DNA of 64,000 bases from JAFGNV01 sp964612485 (GTDB lineage: Bacteria > Chloroflexota > Anaerolineae > 4572-78 > J111). A program made the translations under genes and the position numbers. Positions within the stretch are counted from its first letter, which is position 1; the number at the start of each line of letters is the position of its first letter. The DNA lies in the NCBI GenBank assembly GCA_964612485.1, contig CAZTFF010000005.1:62001-126000 (forward strand). The letters run 5' to 3'. Positions 1 to 8,160 of this stretch are shown piece by piece. The notes under the pieces were generated by a model. It was not told the DNA's origin and did no database searches. It was given only the letters and a program-made list of their open reading frames with translations.

Positions 1-413
1 AGGGCCGCTTCGCCGCCGTCCACCAATTCAATTTTAAGATTTGACGCATCAACAAATGTTGCTTTGCCGCGAATGTGGTTGATTTTGCGCTGCTTGGCCA
101 GTTGGCCGGTGCCGCCGGTTAGCTGCTTGACCACGTCGTTTTTCCAACCGCGCAATTTGTCCAGATCAATTTTGGGTTTCTCGTAGGTGATGCCCCAGTT
201 GGCGGCCTCTTCTGATTCGTTGAGCAGCTTCGCCACGTGCAGCAGCGCCTTGGAGGGAATACAGCCGCGATAGAGGCACACCCCGCCCGGATTTTCCTCG
301 GGGTCTACCAGGGTTACTTTCATATCCAGATCAGCGGCCAGAAAGGCGGCGGCATACCCGCCGGGGCCGCCGCCGATGACGACCAGTTGGGCTTTGTCTA
401 ATTGTTCGGTCAT
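1..413 (-). CDS. lpdA: Dihydrolipoamide dehydrogenase (E3), N-terminal part
   Basis: Partial gene: the ATG is at 413-411 and the reading frame runs off the left edge. The visible N-terminus has the FAD-binding GxGxxG region (VVIGGGPGGYAAA, about residues 11-23), an acidic end to the second strand, and the redox-active disulfide motif in the form GGVCLYRGCIPSKALLH, the hallmark of the lipoamide dehydrogenase family. E3 reoxidises dihydrolipoamide on E2 and passes electrons to NAD+ in the pyruvate dehydrogenase complex. It is separated from the upstream aceF stop by one base, so it is almost certainly the third gene of the aceE-aceF-lpdA operon. Family assignment is firm; that it serves pyruvate rather than other 2-oxoacid dehydrogenases is inferred from the operon. 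Confidence 0.95.
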   Translation of the reverse strand, partial: MTEQLDKAQLVVIGGGPGGYAAAFLAADLDMKVTLVDPEENPGGVCLYRGCIPSKALLHVAKLLNESEEAANWGITYEKPKIDLDKLRGWKNDVVKQLTGGTGQLAKQRKINHIRGKATFVDASNLKIELVDGGEAA

Positions 414-414
414 G

Positions 415-1743
415 TTAGCTCTCCAGGAGTACAAAGAATGGATTTTCCAGCGCTTCCACCAACCAGCGCAGAAAACGGGCCGCGTCCGCGCCGTCAATCA
501 AACGGTGATCGTAAGAAATCGCCAGGGGCAGCATCATCCGGGGCACAAATTCACCGTCGATGTAGACCGGCTCCATCCGCCCGCGGGCGATGCCCAAAAT
601 AGCCACGTTGGGCGTGTTGATAATGGGCGTGAAGTTGGTGCCGCCAATGCCGCCCAGGTTGGTGATGGTGAAACTGCCGCCTTCCAAATCTTCCAGGCCG
701 ATCTTGCGGGCGCGCGCTTTTTCGGCGATTTCGTTCAGTTCAACCGCCAACTCGATAATGCCTTTTTGGTCAACATCCCGGATCACCGGCACCAGCAGGC
801 CGCGCTCGGTATCCACGGCCACGCCGATGTGAGTGTATTTTTTGTAGATAATTTCTTCATTCGCCAGATCGATGCTGGCGTTGAATTGCGGGAATTTCTT
901 GAGGGCTATCGCCGCGATTTTAAGAATAATGGCGGTGACGGTCAGCTTGCCGCCGGCGGCTTCGGCCTGTTTGGCGTACCGTTTACGTAATTTTTCCAGT
1001 TCGGTGACGTCGGCTTTATCAAAATTGGTCACATGAGGAATTGTCCACGCCTGGCCCATTTGCCGGGCGGTGGCGCGGCGCACGTTACTCATCGCCTCTC
1101 GCTCCACCTCGCCATATTTGGTGAAGTCGGGTAGAGGAGCGGCCTGCGCCGCCGGGGCAGCCGCAGTAGCTGTCGGACGTTCGGTATTCAGTTTTTTGAC
1201 GTAGGCTTTGACATCATCCTGAGAAATACGCCCGCCGGGACCGCTGCCGGGTACGGCGTGGATGTCAATCCCCAGTTCGCGGGCCAAGCGTCGGACCGAC
1301 GGCGCGGCGGGGGCCGGTTTGCCGCTGTCCGGTTTTTTCGCCGGGGCGGGTTTGGACTCCGGTTCAGGCTTTTTTGCCGGTTCCTGGCGGGGTTTTTCCG
1401 GTTCTTCTTCCGCTTCCGGCTCTGGTTTTTCTTCCACTTCTGGTTCTGGCTCTTCTTCGGGTTGGGCCTCGGCTTCGGGTTCCGGCTCTTTTTCGGGCGC
1501 GGCGCCATCGGCATCTACGGTAAAAATCACCTGGCCCACTTCGGCCCGGCCACCTTCTTCGACCATAAGTTCTTTGATTACGCCGCTGACCGTGGAGGGA
1601 ACTTCGATGGTTGCTTTATCGGTTTCCAACTCCAACACCGGCTGATCGACATCAACCGTATCTCCCACAGACACCAACACCCCTACAATATCGCCGCCTT
1701 CTACATTTTCACCCAGTTCGGGCAGTTTAAATTCGGTTGTCAC
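415..1743 (-). CDS. aceF: Dihydrolipoamide acetyltransferase (E2) of pyruvate dehydrogenase
   Basis: The 442-residue E2 core of the pyruvate dehydrogenase complex transfers acetyl groups from lipoamide to CoA. One lipoyl domain spans about residues 1-78, with the lipoylation lysine K43 in ETDKAT. A low-complexity Pro/Glu/Lys linker (about 82-148) and a peripheral subunit-binding domain (about 149-183) follow. The catalytic acetyltransferase domain (about 205-442) ends with the DHRLIDG motif carrying the catalytic histidine near residue 412. A single lipoyl domain contrasts with the three of E. coli AceF. It lies between aceE and lpdA on the same strand, 129 bp after aceE and 1 bp before lpdA. 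The linker is strikingly acidic (repeated PEPE/EEPE). Whether the linker length is functional or a repeat expansion cannot be told from the sequence. Confidence 0.96.
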   Translation of the reverse strand: MTTEFKLPELGENVEGGDIVGVLVSVGDTVDVDQPVLELETDKATIEVPSTVSGVIKELMVEEGGRAEVGQVIFTVDADGAAPEKEPEPEAEAQPEEEPEPEVEEKPEPEAEEEPEKPRQEPAKKPEPESKPAPAKKPDSGKPAPAAPSVRRLARELGIDIHAVPGSGPGGRISQDDVKAYVKKLNTERPTATAAAPAAQAAPLPDFTKYGEVEREAMSNVRRATARQMGQAWTIPHVTNFDKADVTELEKLRKRYAKQAEAAGGKLTVTAIILKIAAIALKKFPQFNASIDLANEEIIYKKYTHIGVAVDTERGLLVPVIRDVDQKGIIELAVELNEIAEKARARKIGLEDLEGGSFTITNLGGIGGTNFTPIINTPNVAILGIARGRMEPVYIDGEFVPRMMLPLAISYDHRLIDGADAARFLRWLVEALENPFFVLLES

Positions 1744-1821
1744 AATGTTGCTCCCTGATTAATTGTGAATTGTGAATAATTAATTGTGAATTTCTAATTC
1801 AGCCACGTCCCAAATTATCAA

Positions 1822-1872
1822 ATCGCTCCTCGCTGATTCGCTGTCTCGCTGAATCACTGATTGGCTGAATCG
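1822..1872. repeat. Octamer tandem repeat between aceE and aceF
   Basis: The aceE-aceF spacer contains about five imperfect 8-bp units of the type CGCTGATT/CGCTGAAT, ending 1 bp before the aceE stop codon. This resembles the short tandemly repeated repeats of cyanobacteria. On the other side of the spacer (1759-1790) there are copies of an AATTGTGAAT-like 7-mer. No gene or terminator is evident in the spacer. Confidence 0.7.
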
Positions 1873-4548
1873 TTATGAAATCATCGGATTTGCTTTTTCC
1901 GGATCAATTTCCAGTTCTTCCATTGCGCCGGACAGCATATCGTCATCCAGGTCGCCTTTTTCGGCCAGCGAGTCCAGCACGGCCAGGGTGATGTAGCGCG
2001 AGTCGACTTCAAAAAAGTCGCGCAGCGCGCCCCGGTTGTCGCTGCGGCCAAAGCCATCGGTGCCCAGGGAGGTGAGGGGGCCGGGAATCCAGGGCGCAAT
2101 GGAATCGGGCAGCACTTTCATATAATCGGAGGCTGCCACAAATACGCCGTTGGCATCGGCCAGTACCTGGGTGACGTAGGGCACGCGCGGTTCTTCGGAA
2201 GGATGCAGCATGTTCCAGCGTTCCACGTCCAGCCCGTCGCGCCGCAGTTCTTTATAGCTGGTCACGCTGTACACATCCACCGCCACATTGTATTTTTCTT
2301 CGAGCAGTTTTTGCGCGGCCAGCACTTCGTTCATGATCGCGCCGCTGCCAAAGAGATTGGCTTTGAGTTTGCGGCGGGGGTGCTCCGAGGCTTTGAATTT
2401 ATACATGCCTCTGACGATGCCCTCTTTTACCCCGTCACCTTCCGGCATGGGCGGCTGGGCGTAGTTTTCGTTGGTCACGGTCAGGTAATAGAAGATGTCT
2501 TCCTGCTCTTCGTACATCCGGCGGATCCCCTCGCGGATGATGACGGCGGTTTCGTAGGCAAAGGCGGGATCGTAGGCTTGCAGGGTGGGAATGGTGGAGG
2601 CCAGCACGTGGCTGTGTCCATCCTGGTGTTGCAGCCCTTCGCCGGCCAGGGTGGTGCGGCCCGCCGTCGCGCCAATCAGAAAACCATGCGTGCGCAGGTC
2701 GGCGGCGGCCCACATCAAATCGCCAATGCGCTGGAAGCCGAACATAGAGTAGTAGATAAAGAAGGGGATGGTATTGACGCCGTGGGTGGCGTAGGCCGTG
2801 CCGGCGGCAATGAAGGAAGACATCGAACCGGCTTCGGTGATGCCTTCTTCCAGAATCTGGCCGTCGGTGGCTTCTTTGTAGTAGAGCAGGCTGTCGGAGT
2901 CTACGGGATCGTACAACTGGCCCACGTGGGAGTAAATGCCGGCCTGGCGGAAGAGAGCTTCCATGCCAAAGGTGCGGGCCTCATCGGGCACAATGGGCAC
3001 GATCAGGCGGCCAATTTCGGCATCGCGCAACAATTTGGCCAGGATACGCACAAACACCATCGTGGTCGAGACTTCGCGGCCTTCGGTGCCTGTGTAGAAC
3101 TCCTCAAACAGTTTTTCTGACGGCGTGTTGAGATAACAGCAGGATGAATTGCGTTCCGGCACGTAGCCCCCCAATCGCTCGCGGTGTTCGTGTAGATATT
3201 TCAGCTCTGGGCTGTCTTCGTCGGGACGGTAGAAGGGCGCTTCGGCCAGCTCTTCATCGGAAATGGGGATGCCAAAACGGGCGCGGAATTCGCGCAGTTC
3301 TTCTTCGTTAAGTTTTTTCTGCTGGTGGGTAATATTTTTGCCTTCGCCGGCTTCGCCCAGGCCGTACCCTTTGATGGTTTTGGCTAAAATGACTGTGGGT
3401 GATCCTTTGTGATCTACGGCGGCTTTAAAGGCGGCATATACTTTTTCGGGGTCGTGCCCGCCGCGTTTGAGTTTGCGGACCTGCTCATCAGACAGGTGTT
3501 CAACCAGACGGCTCAGTTGTGGATCGGTGCCAAAGAAATGTTGGCGAATGTATTCGCCGCTTTCTACGATGTATTTCTGGTATTCGCCATCGACCACTTC
3601 GCACATCCGGTCAACCAAAATGCCATCCTGATCTCGTTCCAGCAGCGGGTCCCAATCTCCGCCCCAGATCACTTTGATGACATTCCAGCCCGCGCCCCGG
3701 AAAACCTTTTCCAATTCCTGGATGATTTTGCCGTTGCCGCGCACCGGCCCGTCGAGCCGCTGGAGGTTGCAGTTAATGACAAAGATCAGATTATCCAATT
3801 TCTCGCGGGCGGCCAGGCTGATGGCGCCCAGCGTTTCCGGCTCGTCGGTTTCGCCATCACCCAAAAAGGCCCAGACTTTGCCGGTGTCTTCTTTGAAGCT
3901 GCGATCTTCCAGGTAACGGTTGAAACGGGCCTGGTAAATCGACATGATCGGGCCAAGGCCCATAGACACGGTAGGAAATTCCCAAAAACTGGGCATCAGC
4001 CAGGGGTGGGGATAGGAGGACAGCCCTCCACCGGGGCGCAATTCTTGCCGGAAGTTTTCCAATTGTTCACTGGACAGGCGACCTTCCAGAAAGGCGCGGG
4101 CATAAATACCGGGCGAGGCGTGCCCCTGAAAATAAATTTGATCGCCACTGTAGTTATCGCCTTTGGCTTTGAAAAAATGATTGAAGCCGACTTCGTACAA
4201 GGTTGCTGCCGAAGCGTAAGTAGAGATATGCCCGCCGATGCCGGCGCTGTGCCGGTTGGCGCGCACTACCATAGCCATGGCGTTCCAGCGGATTATGCTC
4301 TTGATGCGTCGTTCAATGTCCCGATTGCCGGGGTAGGGCGGTTCTTCGTTGGCCGGAATAGTATTGATGTAGGGCGTGTTGGCCGAAAACGGTATGCGTA
4401 TACCTGCTTGAAAGGCATGGTTGCTGAGTTGTTCTAACAGTTGTTGGACTCGTTCAGGGCCACTATTGTCCAGAACATAGTCTAACGACTCCAGCCATTC
4501 CTGAGTTTCTATGGCTTCCAATTCTTCTTTGTTGATTTCGTCTGTCAT
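1873..4548 (-). CDS. aceE: Pyruvate dehydrogenase E1 component, homodimeric AceE type
   Basis: This 891-residue thiamine-diphosphate enzyme decarboxylates pyruvate and acetylates the lipoyl group of E2. Length and architecture match the homodimeric E. coli AceE type (887 residues), not the alpha2beta2 type. The TPP motif GDGETDEPE...NCN lies at about residues 230-262. Other family blocks include the AGIGGHISTYASAATLYEVGFNHFF substrate-channel region, LAKTIKGYGLG in the first third, and AGRTTLAGEGLQHQDGHS in the pyrimidine-binding domain. The ATG at 4548 follows a purine-rich AGGGGG. It is first in the operon with aceF and lpdA. The upstream region has a 10-bp direct repeat (4598-4607 and 4670-4679) that could be a regulator site, but no clear promoter was found. 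Confidence 0.97.
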   Translation of the reverse strand: MTDEINKEELEAIETQEWLESLDYVLDNSGPERVQQLLEQLSNHAFQAGIRIPFSANTPYINTIPANEEPPYPGNRDIERRIKSIIRWNAMAMVVRANRHSAGIGGHISTYASAATLYEVGFNHFFKAKGDNYSGDQIYFQGHASPGIYARAFLEGRLSSEQLENFRQELRPGGGLSSYPHPWLMPSFWEFPTVSMGLGPIMSIYQARFNRYLEDRSFKEDTGKVWAFLGDGETDEPETLGAISLAAREKLDNLIFVINCNLQRLDGPVRGNGKIIQELEKVFRGAGWNVIKVIWGGDWDPLLERDQDGILVDRMCEVVDGEYQKYIVESGEYIRQHFFGTDPQLSRLVEHLSDEQVRKLKRGGHDPEKVYAAFKAAVDHKGSPTVILAKTIKGYGLGEAGEGKNITHQQKKLNEEELREFRARFGIPISDEELAEAPFYRPDEDSPELKYLHEHRERLGGYVPERNSSCCYLNTPSEKLFEEFYTGTEGREVSTTMVFVRILAKLLRDAEIGRLIVPIVPDEARTFGMEALFRQAGIYSHVGQLYDPVDSDSLLYYKEATDGQILEEGITEAGSMSSFIAAGTAYATHGVNTIPFFIYYSMFGFQRIGDLMWAAADLRTHGFLIGATAGRTTLAGEGLQHQDGHSHVLASTIPTLQAYDPAFAYETAVIIREGIRRMYEEQEDIFYYLTVTNENYAQPPMPEGDGVKEGIVRGMYKFKASEHPRRKLKANLFGSGAIMNEVLAAQKLLEEKYNVAVDVYSVTSYKELRRDGLDVERWNMLHPSEEPRVPYVTQVLADANGVFVAASDYMKVLPDSIAPWIPGPLTSLGTDGFGRSDNRGALRDFFEVDSRYITLAVLDSLAEKGDLDDDMLSGAMEELEIDPEKANPMIS

Positions 4549-4784
4549 CAGTAAAATCCCCCTGATTTAGTTTTTTAGTTCCGGTCAAGTTCAGAAATCG
4601 AGTTTTACGAGCCGGTGGGCGGTGATAGGAGGGAAAAACTCTCGTCTGAGCTTAACCGGGTTGAATATTTCGAGTTTTAGCGTTGTTGTGTCATAAATGC
4701 GGAAGATAGGAAAAGTAAGGAACAAGCGAAATCCTTTTTACGCCTTGTTTCCTCGCCTTAACAAAGTTACTTTTAGAAGTAGCA
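4549..4784. other. Intergenic region upstream of aceE with 10-bp direct repeat
   Basis: There is no convincing gene. TCGAGTTTTA occurs at 4598-4607 and again at 4670-4679 (72 bp apart, same orientation), so the aceE upstream region carries two identical sites TAAAACTCGA on the aceE strand. An AAAACTC-like half also occurs near 4634. This could be a regulator-binding arrangement; the spacing of about seven helical turns would put the sites on the same DNA face. No good sigma-70 promoter for aceE was identified. Confidence 0.4.
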
Positions 4785-4919
4785 ATCAAACAACTTCCGC
4801 ATTTAGAAATCTGGAGATTAGAGATGGGGAAATTGTTTTAAGCGTAAGCGGCGAGATCTCTAATCTCCATTCTCTAATATTCCGACGAATTGGGGAAGTT
4901 AATTAATTCTCATTCCTTA
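4785..4919 (+). repeat. 135-bp inverted-repeat element, copy A
   Basis: This copy matches, without gaps, the reverse complement of 43586-43719; by hand alignment about 114 of 135 positions are identical. It has short terminal inverted repeats AACTTCC (4792-4798) and GGAAGTT (4894-4900) and a strong internal inverted repeat of 13 bp: GGAGATTAGAGAT at 4812-4824 against ATCTCTAATCTCC at 4856-4868. No transposase is present. It could be a MITE/REP-like element or a conserved structured RNA. A 69-codon reading frame across it looks spurious. Confidence 0.8.
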
Positions 4920-5027
4920 TTAACAAATGTGGATTACTCCCCTCACTTATCATAGCCAGTCTGTCAGACAAGTCAAAATTTAGGGTAAAGTTTTTCTGAA
5001 ATGTCCCTTATTTCGGGGGAACGAGGT

Positions 5028-5066
5028 CTGAGCCTGTCGAAGACCGTTGGTTTCGACAAGCTCAAC
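5028..5066. repeat. REP-like palindrome
   Basis: GAGCCTGTCGAA (5030-5041) pairs with TTCGACAAGCTC (5052-5063) with one mismatch around a 10-nt loop. The GAGCYTGTCGAA...TTCGACAAGCTC motif is a palindromic repeat seen in many unrelated bacterial genomes. Here it is intergenic, upstream of rnj. Confidence 0.6.
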
Positions 5067-5115
5067 CAACTCCGCCCCAGATTATTGAGAAGATACAAAA
5101 AATAGGTGTAAGGGT

Positions 5116-5144
5116 TTGACCAATCTTAGTGAAATGTCTAAACT
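5116..5144 (+). promoter_or_regulatory. Predicted sigma-70-type promoter of rnj
   Basis: TTGACC at 5116-5121, a 17-bp spacer and TAAACT at 5139-5144 give a plausible start about 98 nt before the rnj GTG. Confidence 0.55.
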
Positions 5145-5248
5145 AGGGAAAAAGCAAATTTTTTTAAGATACTATAGCAATTTCACAGCAAGCGCGTTTG
5201 GGCGTTTTGCTGCACATTTCTTTAGAACTTGTACCACAGGAGATTCCC

Positions 5249-6895
5249 GTGACAGACTTATTACGAATTGTACCCTTAGGTGGGGTGGGCGAAGTTGGCA
5301 AAAATATGACCCTGATCGAGTATGGCGACGAGGCCATTGCCGTAGATTGCGGTCTGATGTTTCCGGAAAATGATATGCTTGGCATAGATCTGGTGATTCC
5401 CGATACCACTTACCTGCAAGATAATCCCGATCTGCTCAAAGCCATTTTTCTGACCCACGGCCACGAAGACCACATTGGCGCCCTGCCGTATGTTTTGCCC
5501 GACATCCCGGTTCCCTTATACGCCACCCGCCTCACCCGCGGCCTGATAGAGGTAAAATTAAAGGAAGCCAAGTTATTGAATAAGATCGAAATCAACACCA
5601 TCAGCCCGGACAGCGTGATTGAAATTGGCCCCTTTACCATCGAACCGTTCCATATGTGCCATTCCATTCCCGATGCGGTGGGCTATGCCGTCTACACGCC
5701 GCAGGGAGTCATCGTTCACAGCGGCGAGTATAAGTTTGACGAAAGTCCGGCCAGCGGCCAGCCCCCCGATCTGGAACGGCTGCGGCGCTACGGCGATGAA
5801 GGCGTGCTGGCCCTGCTGTCAGACAGTACCAACGCCGAACGTCCCGGCCGCACGCCGTCGGAGCAGATCGTCAGCAATACCTTTGAGCAGATTTTTGGCG
5901 AGGTCAAAGGCCGTATTATCATCTCTACCTTTGCCTCCAATATCTCGCGGGTGCAGCAGGTCATCAATATTGCTATGAAGCACAACCGCAAACTGGCCGT
6001 GGTGGGCCGCAGCATGGTAGAAAACGTAAAAATGGCCCTGCATTTGGGCTATTTGTCTGCGCCGGAAGATATGCTGGTCCATATCAATGATATTGATGAT
6101 TATGCCGATTCCAAAATTGCCGTTGTCTGCACCGGCACGCAGGGCGAACCCACCAGCGCCCTGGTACGCATGGCCAATGAGGAGCATCGCCAGGTGAACC
6201 TGCGCAAAGGCGATACGGTTATCCTCTCTTCGACCGCCATTCCCGGAAACGAGGAACTGGTACATCGAACCATCAATAATCTTTTCCGGCTGGGGGCCAA
6301 TGTGATCTATCAGGATTTAAGACCGGTTCACGTTTCAGGCCACGGTGGGCAAGATGAGCAAAAAATGCTGCTGGAATTGGTGCGGCCCCAATATTTTATC
6401 CCCATTCAGGGTGAGTACCGGATGTTGGTTTTGCATGGCCGGTTGGGTGAAGCGGTGGGGATTGCCCCGGAAAATGTGTTCATTATTGAAAACGGCCAAG
6501 CCATTGAGTTTGATGAGGGCCAGGCCTATCTGGCCGAACGAGTGACCAGCGGCCAGATTTTGGTTGACGGCTTGGGCATTGGCGATGTAGGCAATGTGGT
6601 GCTGCGCGACCGCCGCCTGCTTTCAAGAGATGGCTTTGTGGTGGTTGTGGTGGCGATTGACCAAAAAACAGGCGAATTAGTGGAAGGTCCCGAAATTATC
6701 TCGCGGGGATTTGTGTATGTTCGCGTGTCGGAAGAATTGCTTGAAGAAGCCAAAGAGCGCGTCATCGATTTGTTCGAAAGCGGCAAGACGCATCGGGATA
6801 CAGCCGCGACGGTCATCAGTGATAATTTAGGGCAATTTTTCTACCAGAAGACCCATCGTAAGCCTATGGTTTTTCCGGTGGTTTTGGAAGTGTAA
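5249..6895 (+). CDS. rnj: Ribonuclease J
   Basis: This metallo-beta-lactamase/beta-CASP RNase does endo- and 5'-3' exonucleolytic RNA processing and turnover. The N-terminus LLRIVPLGGVGEVGKNM is typical. The metal-binding HGHEDHIGALPYV motif is at about residues 70-82. The beta-CASP core (ISTFASNISRVQQVI; TGTQGEPTSALVRMA) and the late HVSGHGGQDEQKMLLELVRPQYFIPIQGEYRML block follow, with the usual C-terminal domain. An in-frame start exists at 5198, but the GTG at 5249 is preferred: it has ACAGGAG six bases upstream and puts the conserved LRIVPLGG block at the expected position (548 residues). It is transcribed alone; the next gene is convergent. Confidence 0.96.
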   Translation: MTDLLRIVPLGGVGEVGKNMTLIEYGDEAIAVDCGLMFPENDMLGIDLVIPDTTYLQDNPDLLKAIFLTHGHEDHIGALPYVLPDIPVPLYATRLTRGLIEVKLKEAKLLNKIEINTISPDSVIEIGPFTIEPFHMCHSIPDAVGYAVYTPQGVIVHSGEYKFDESPASGQPPDLERLRRYGDEGVLALLSDSTNAERPGRTPSEQIVSNTFEQIFGEVKGRIIISTFASNISRVQQVINIAMKHNRKLAVVGRSMVENVKMALHLGYLSAPEDMLVHINDIDDYADSKIAVVCTGTQGEPTSALVRMANEEHRQVNLRKGDTVILSSTAIPGNEELVHRTINNLFRLGANVIYQDLRPVHVSGHGGQDEQKMLLELVRPQYFIPIQGEYRMLVLHGRLGEAVGIAPENVFIIENGQAIEFDEGQAYLAERVTSGQILVDGLGIGDVGNVVLRDRRLLSRDGFVVVVVAIDQKTGELVEGPEIISRGFVYVRVSEELLEEAKERVIDLFESGKTHRDTAATVISDNLGQFFYQKTHRKPMVFPVVLEV

Positions 6896-6934
6896 GGGTA
6901 ACAAGTTGTTACCCTGCTACCTTGCTACCTTGCT
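6896..6934. repeat. Hairpin plus octamer repeats at the rnj 3' end
   Basis: A perfect stem GGGTAAC/GTTACCC (6896-6902 with 6908-6914, 5-nt loop) sits directly after the rnj stop and runs into octamer units of the type CTACCTTG. These continue to the stop codon of the convergent membrane-protein gene at 6934. It belongs to the same octamer family as the arrays around pheS/pheT. It may act as a transcription-end structure between two convergent genes, but it has no U-tract. Confidence 0.6.
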
Positions 6935-8025
6935 CACACTTCTGCCGCAGCCTCTTCTTCTGGGGGGACTTCTATGGTTGGCGTGTCATCAATATTAGTA
7001 GCTTTATCTCGACGTCGGAGCCACAGCACGCCGCCGGGTAAACTGCCCACGTAAATAATCACCTGTTTGATCAAAGAAAGCGCAAAAGCCAGCGGCCCCG
7101 CTACGCCCACCAGTCCGTAGAAATAAACATAAAAGGCCGACATCGTGCCCAGCCCGCCAATGCTGATGGGGGCGATCAAAGCCACGGCAATGATCGGATT
7201 AAACAGGAAGATGTAAATGGCCGGAATGTGGCCGGGCAAGCCGGCAATAATAGCCACATCCACCAGGCCGGTCAGCAGTACAGTGATTACACTCACGGCA
7301 AATGCGCTCAATAACGCGCCATATTGGTACCGGTACGCGCCAAACGCCTCTGACAGCCGTTGGTACAGGGGGCGGAACGGCTGCAAAAACTTGATAGCAA
7401 AAAGGTTGCCCACCAGTTGCCGCAGCCGGTGGCTCAACATCATGGCAAAAGCGGCGGCAATCCCGATGGTGCCGATGATGGCTACCGTGCCAATGTAGGT
7501 GAGATTGTCGGTCAGGGCCTGACCGCCGGTCAGGGATTGCCCGGCGGAGGGGGTGGCGGGCAGAACATAGACCACCAGCAACGCAGCTACCACAGCGGTA
7601 AACATAAAGCCCAGCAAACCAATAATTCTATCCACAATCACCGATACGGCTGCTTCGGCGCTTTGGGCGGTGTAGCGGGCCAGGCCGTAGCCGCGCATAA
7701 TGTCGCCGCCTACGTTGGCCGGGAAGAAGTTGTTAAAAAAGAAGCCCACAAAAGTATAATTTGTGACCGGCCCCAGTGGAACGAGAATTCCCTGCGCCCG
7801 GAGCAAAATGTGCCATTTGACCGCATTGGTGACGATGGCGATCACATACAAACTCAGAGCCAACAGCAAATACCAGTAATTGGCTTCGCTGAGTGTATTG
7901 AGCAAGGCAACTCTATCTGCCGGGTTCGATAAAAATCGGTAAAAGAGATAAATCATCAGCCCCAGGCTAATGACTACTTTTAATAGGGTGATGACGGTGT
8001 CTTTAAATTGCGTTTGTTTTTTCAT
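6934..8025 (-). CDS. Membrane protein of the lysylphosphatidylglycerol synthase TM / flippase-like family
   Basis: This integral membrane protein of 363 residues has about eight predicted hydrophobic segments and the family features of LPG_synthase_TM (UPF0104/AglD-like): LLALSLYVIAIVTNAVKWHILL, NYTFVGFFFNNFFPANVGGDIMRGYGLAR and ISIGGLGTMSAFYVYFYGL. Family members include the flippase domain of MprF and archaeal AglD; the substrate cannot be assigned. ATG 8025 (MKKQTQF) was chosen over an upstream GTG at 8070, which lies inside a hairpin. The C-terminus is an acidic tail. A family 2 glycosyltransferase lies directly upstream on the same strand, so lipid-linked sugar handling is a reasonable inference but not shown. 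Confidence 0.85.
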   Translation of the reverse strand: MKKQTQFKDTVITLLKVVISLGLMIYLFYRFLSNPADRVALLNTLSEANYWYLLLALSLYVIAIVTNAVKWHILLRAQGILVPLGPVTNYTFVGFFFNNFFPANVGGDIMRGYGLARYTAQSAEAAVSVIVDRIIGLLGFMFTAVVAALLVVYVLPATPSAGQSLTGGQALTDNLTYIGTVAIIGTIGIAAAFAMMLSHRLRQLVGNLFAIKFLQPFRPLYQRLSEAFGAYRYQYGALLSAFAVSVITVLLTGLVDVAIIAGLPGHIPAIYIFLFNPIIAVALIAPISIGGLGTMSAFYVYFYGLVGVAGPLAFALSLIKQVIIYVGSLPGGVLWLRRRDKATNIDDTPTIEVPPEEEAAAEV

Positions 8026-8049
8026 ACGATTGGCCGTTAACAATAGAAA

Positions 8050-8077
8050 ATGCTGAGTTATGGGGAACACTCAGCAT
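8050..8077. terminator. Hairpin between glycosyltransferase and flippase-like gene
   Basis: A perfect 9-bp stem ATGCTGAGT/ACTCAGCAT (8050-8058 with 8069-8077) has a 10-nt loop. There is no T-tract on either side, so it is more likely a processing or mRNA-stability structure or a weak terminator than a classical intrinsic terminator. Confidence 0.4.
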
Positions 8078-8160
8078 AGTAAGTGGGCGTTATTATGCGG
8101 TAAAAATAGTTATCACGCAAAAAAAGTGGTCAGGGAGCGCGGCAAGTTATTTGAGCGCGT

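Noticed and set aside
2203..3120. Open frame of 305 codons on the + strand opposite aceE
   Set aside because: Same reason: shadow of aceE codon usage, no recognisable domain or ribosome-binding site.
3409..4437. Long open frame of 342 codons on the + strand opposite aceE
   Set aside because: Antisense to the strongly conserved aceE gene; composition and wording (poly-aromatic, Gln/His-rich) are those of a mirrored reading frame, with no family features.
4697..4906. 69-codon frame between aceE and rnj
   Set aside because: It runs through the 135-bp inverted-repeat element, which diverges between copies in a way not expected for coding DNA.
4785..4919. Insertion sequence
   Set aside because: Only about 135 bp with no transposase or target duplication seen; treated as a MITE-like or RNA element.
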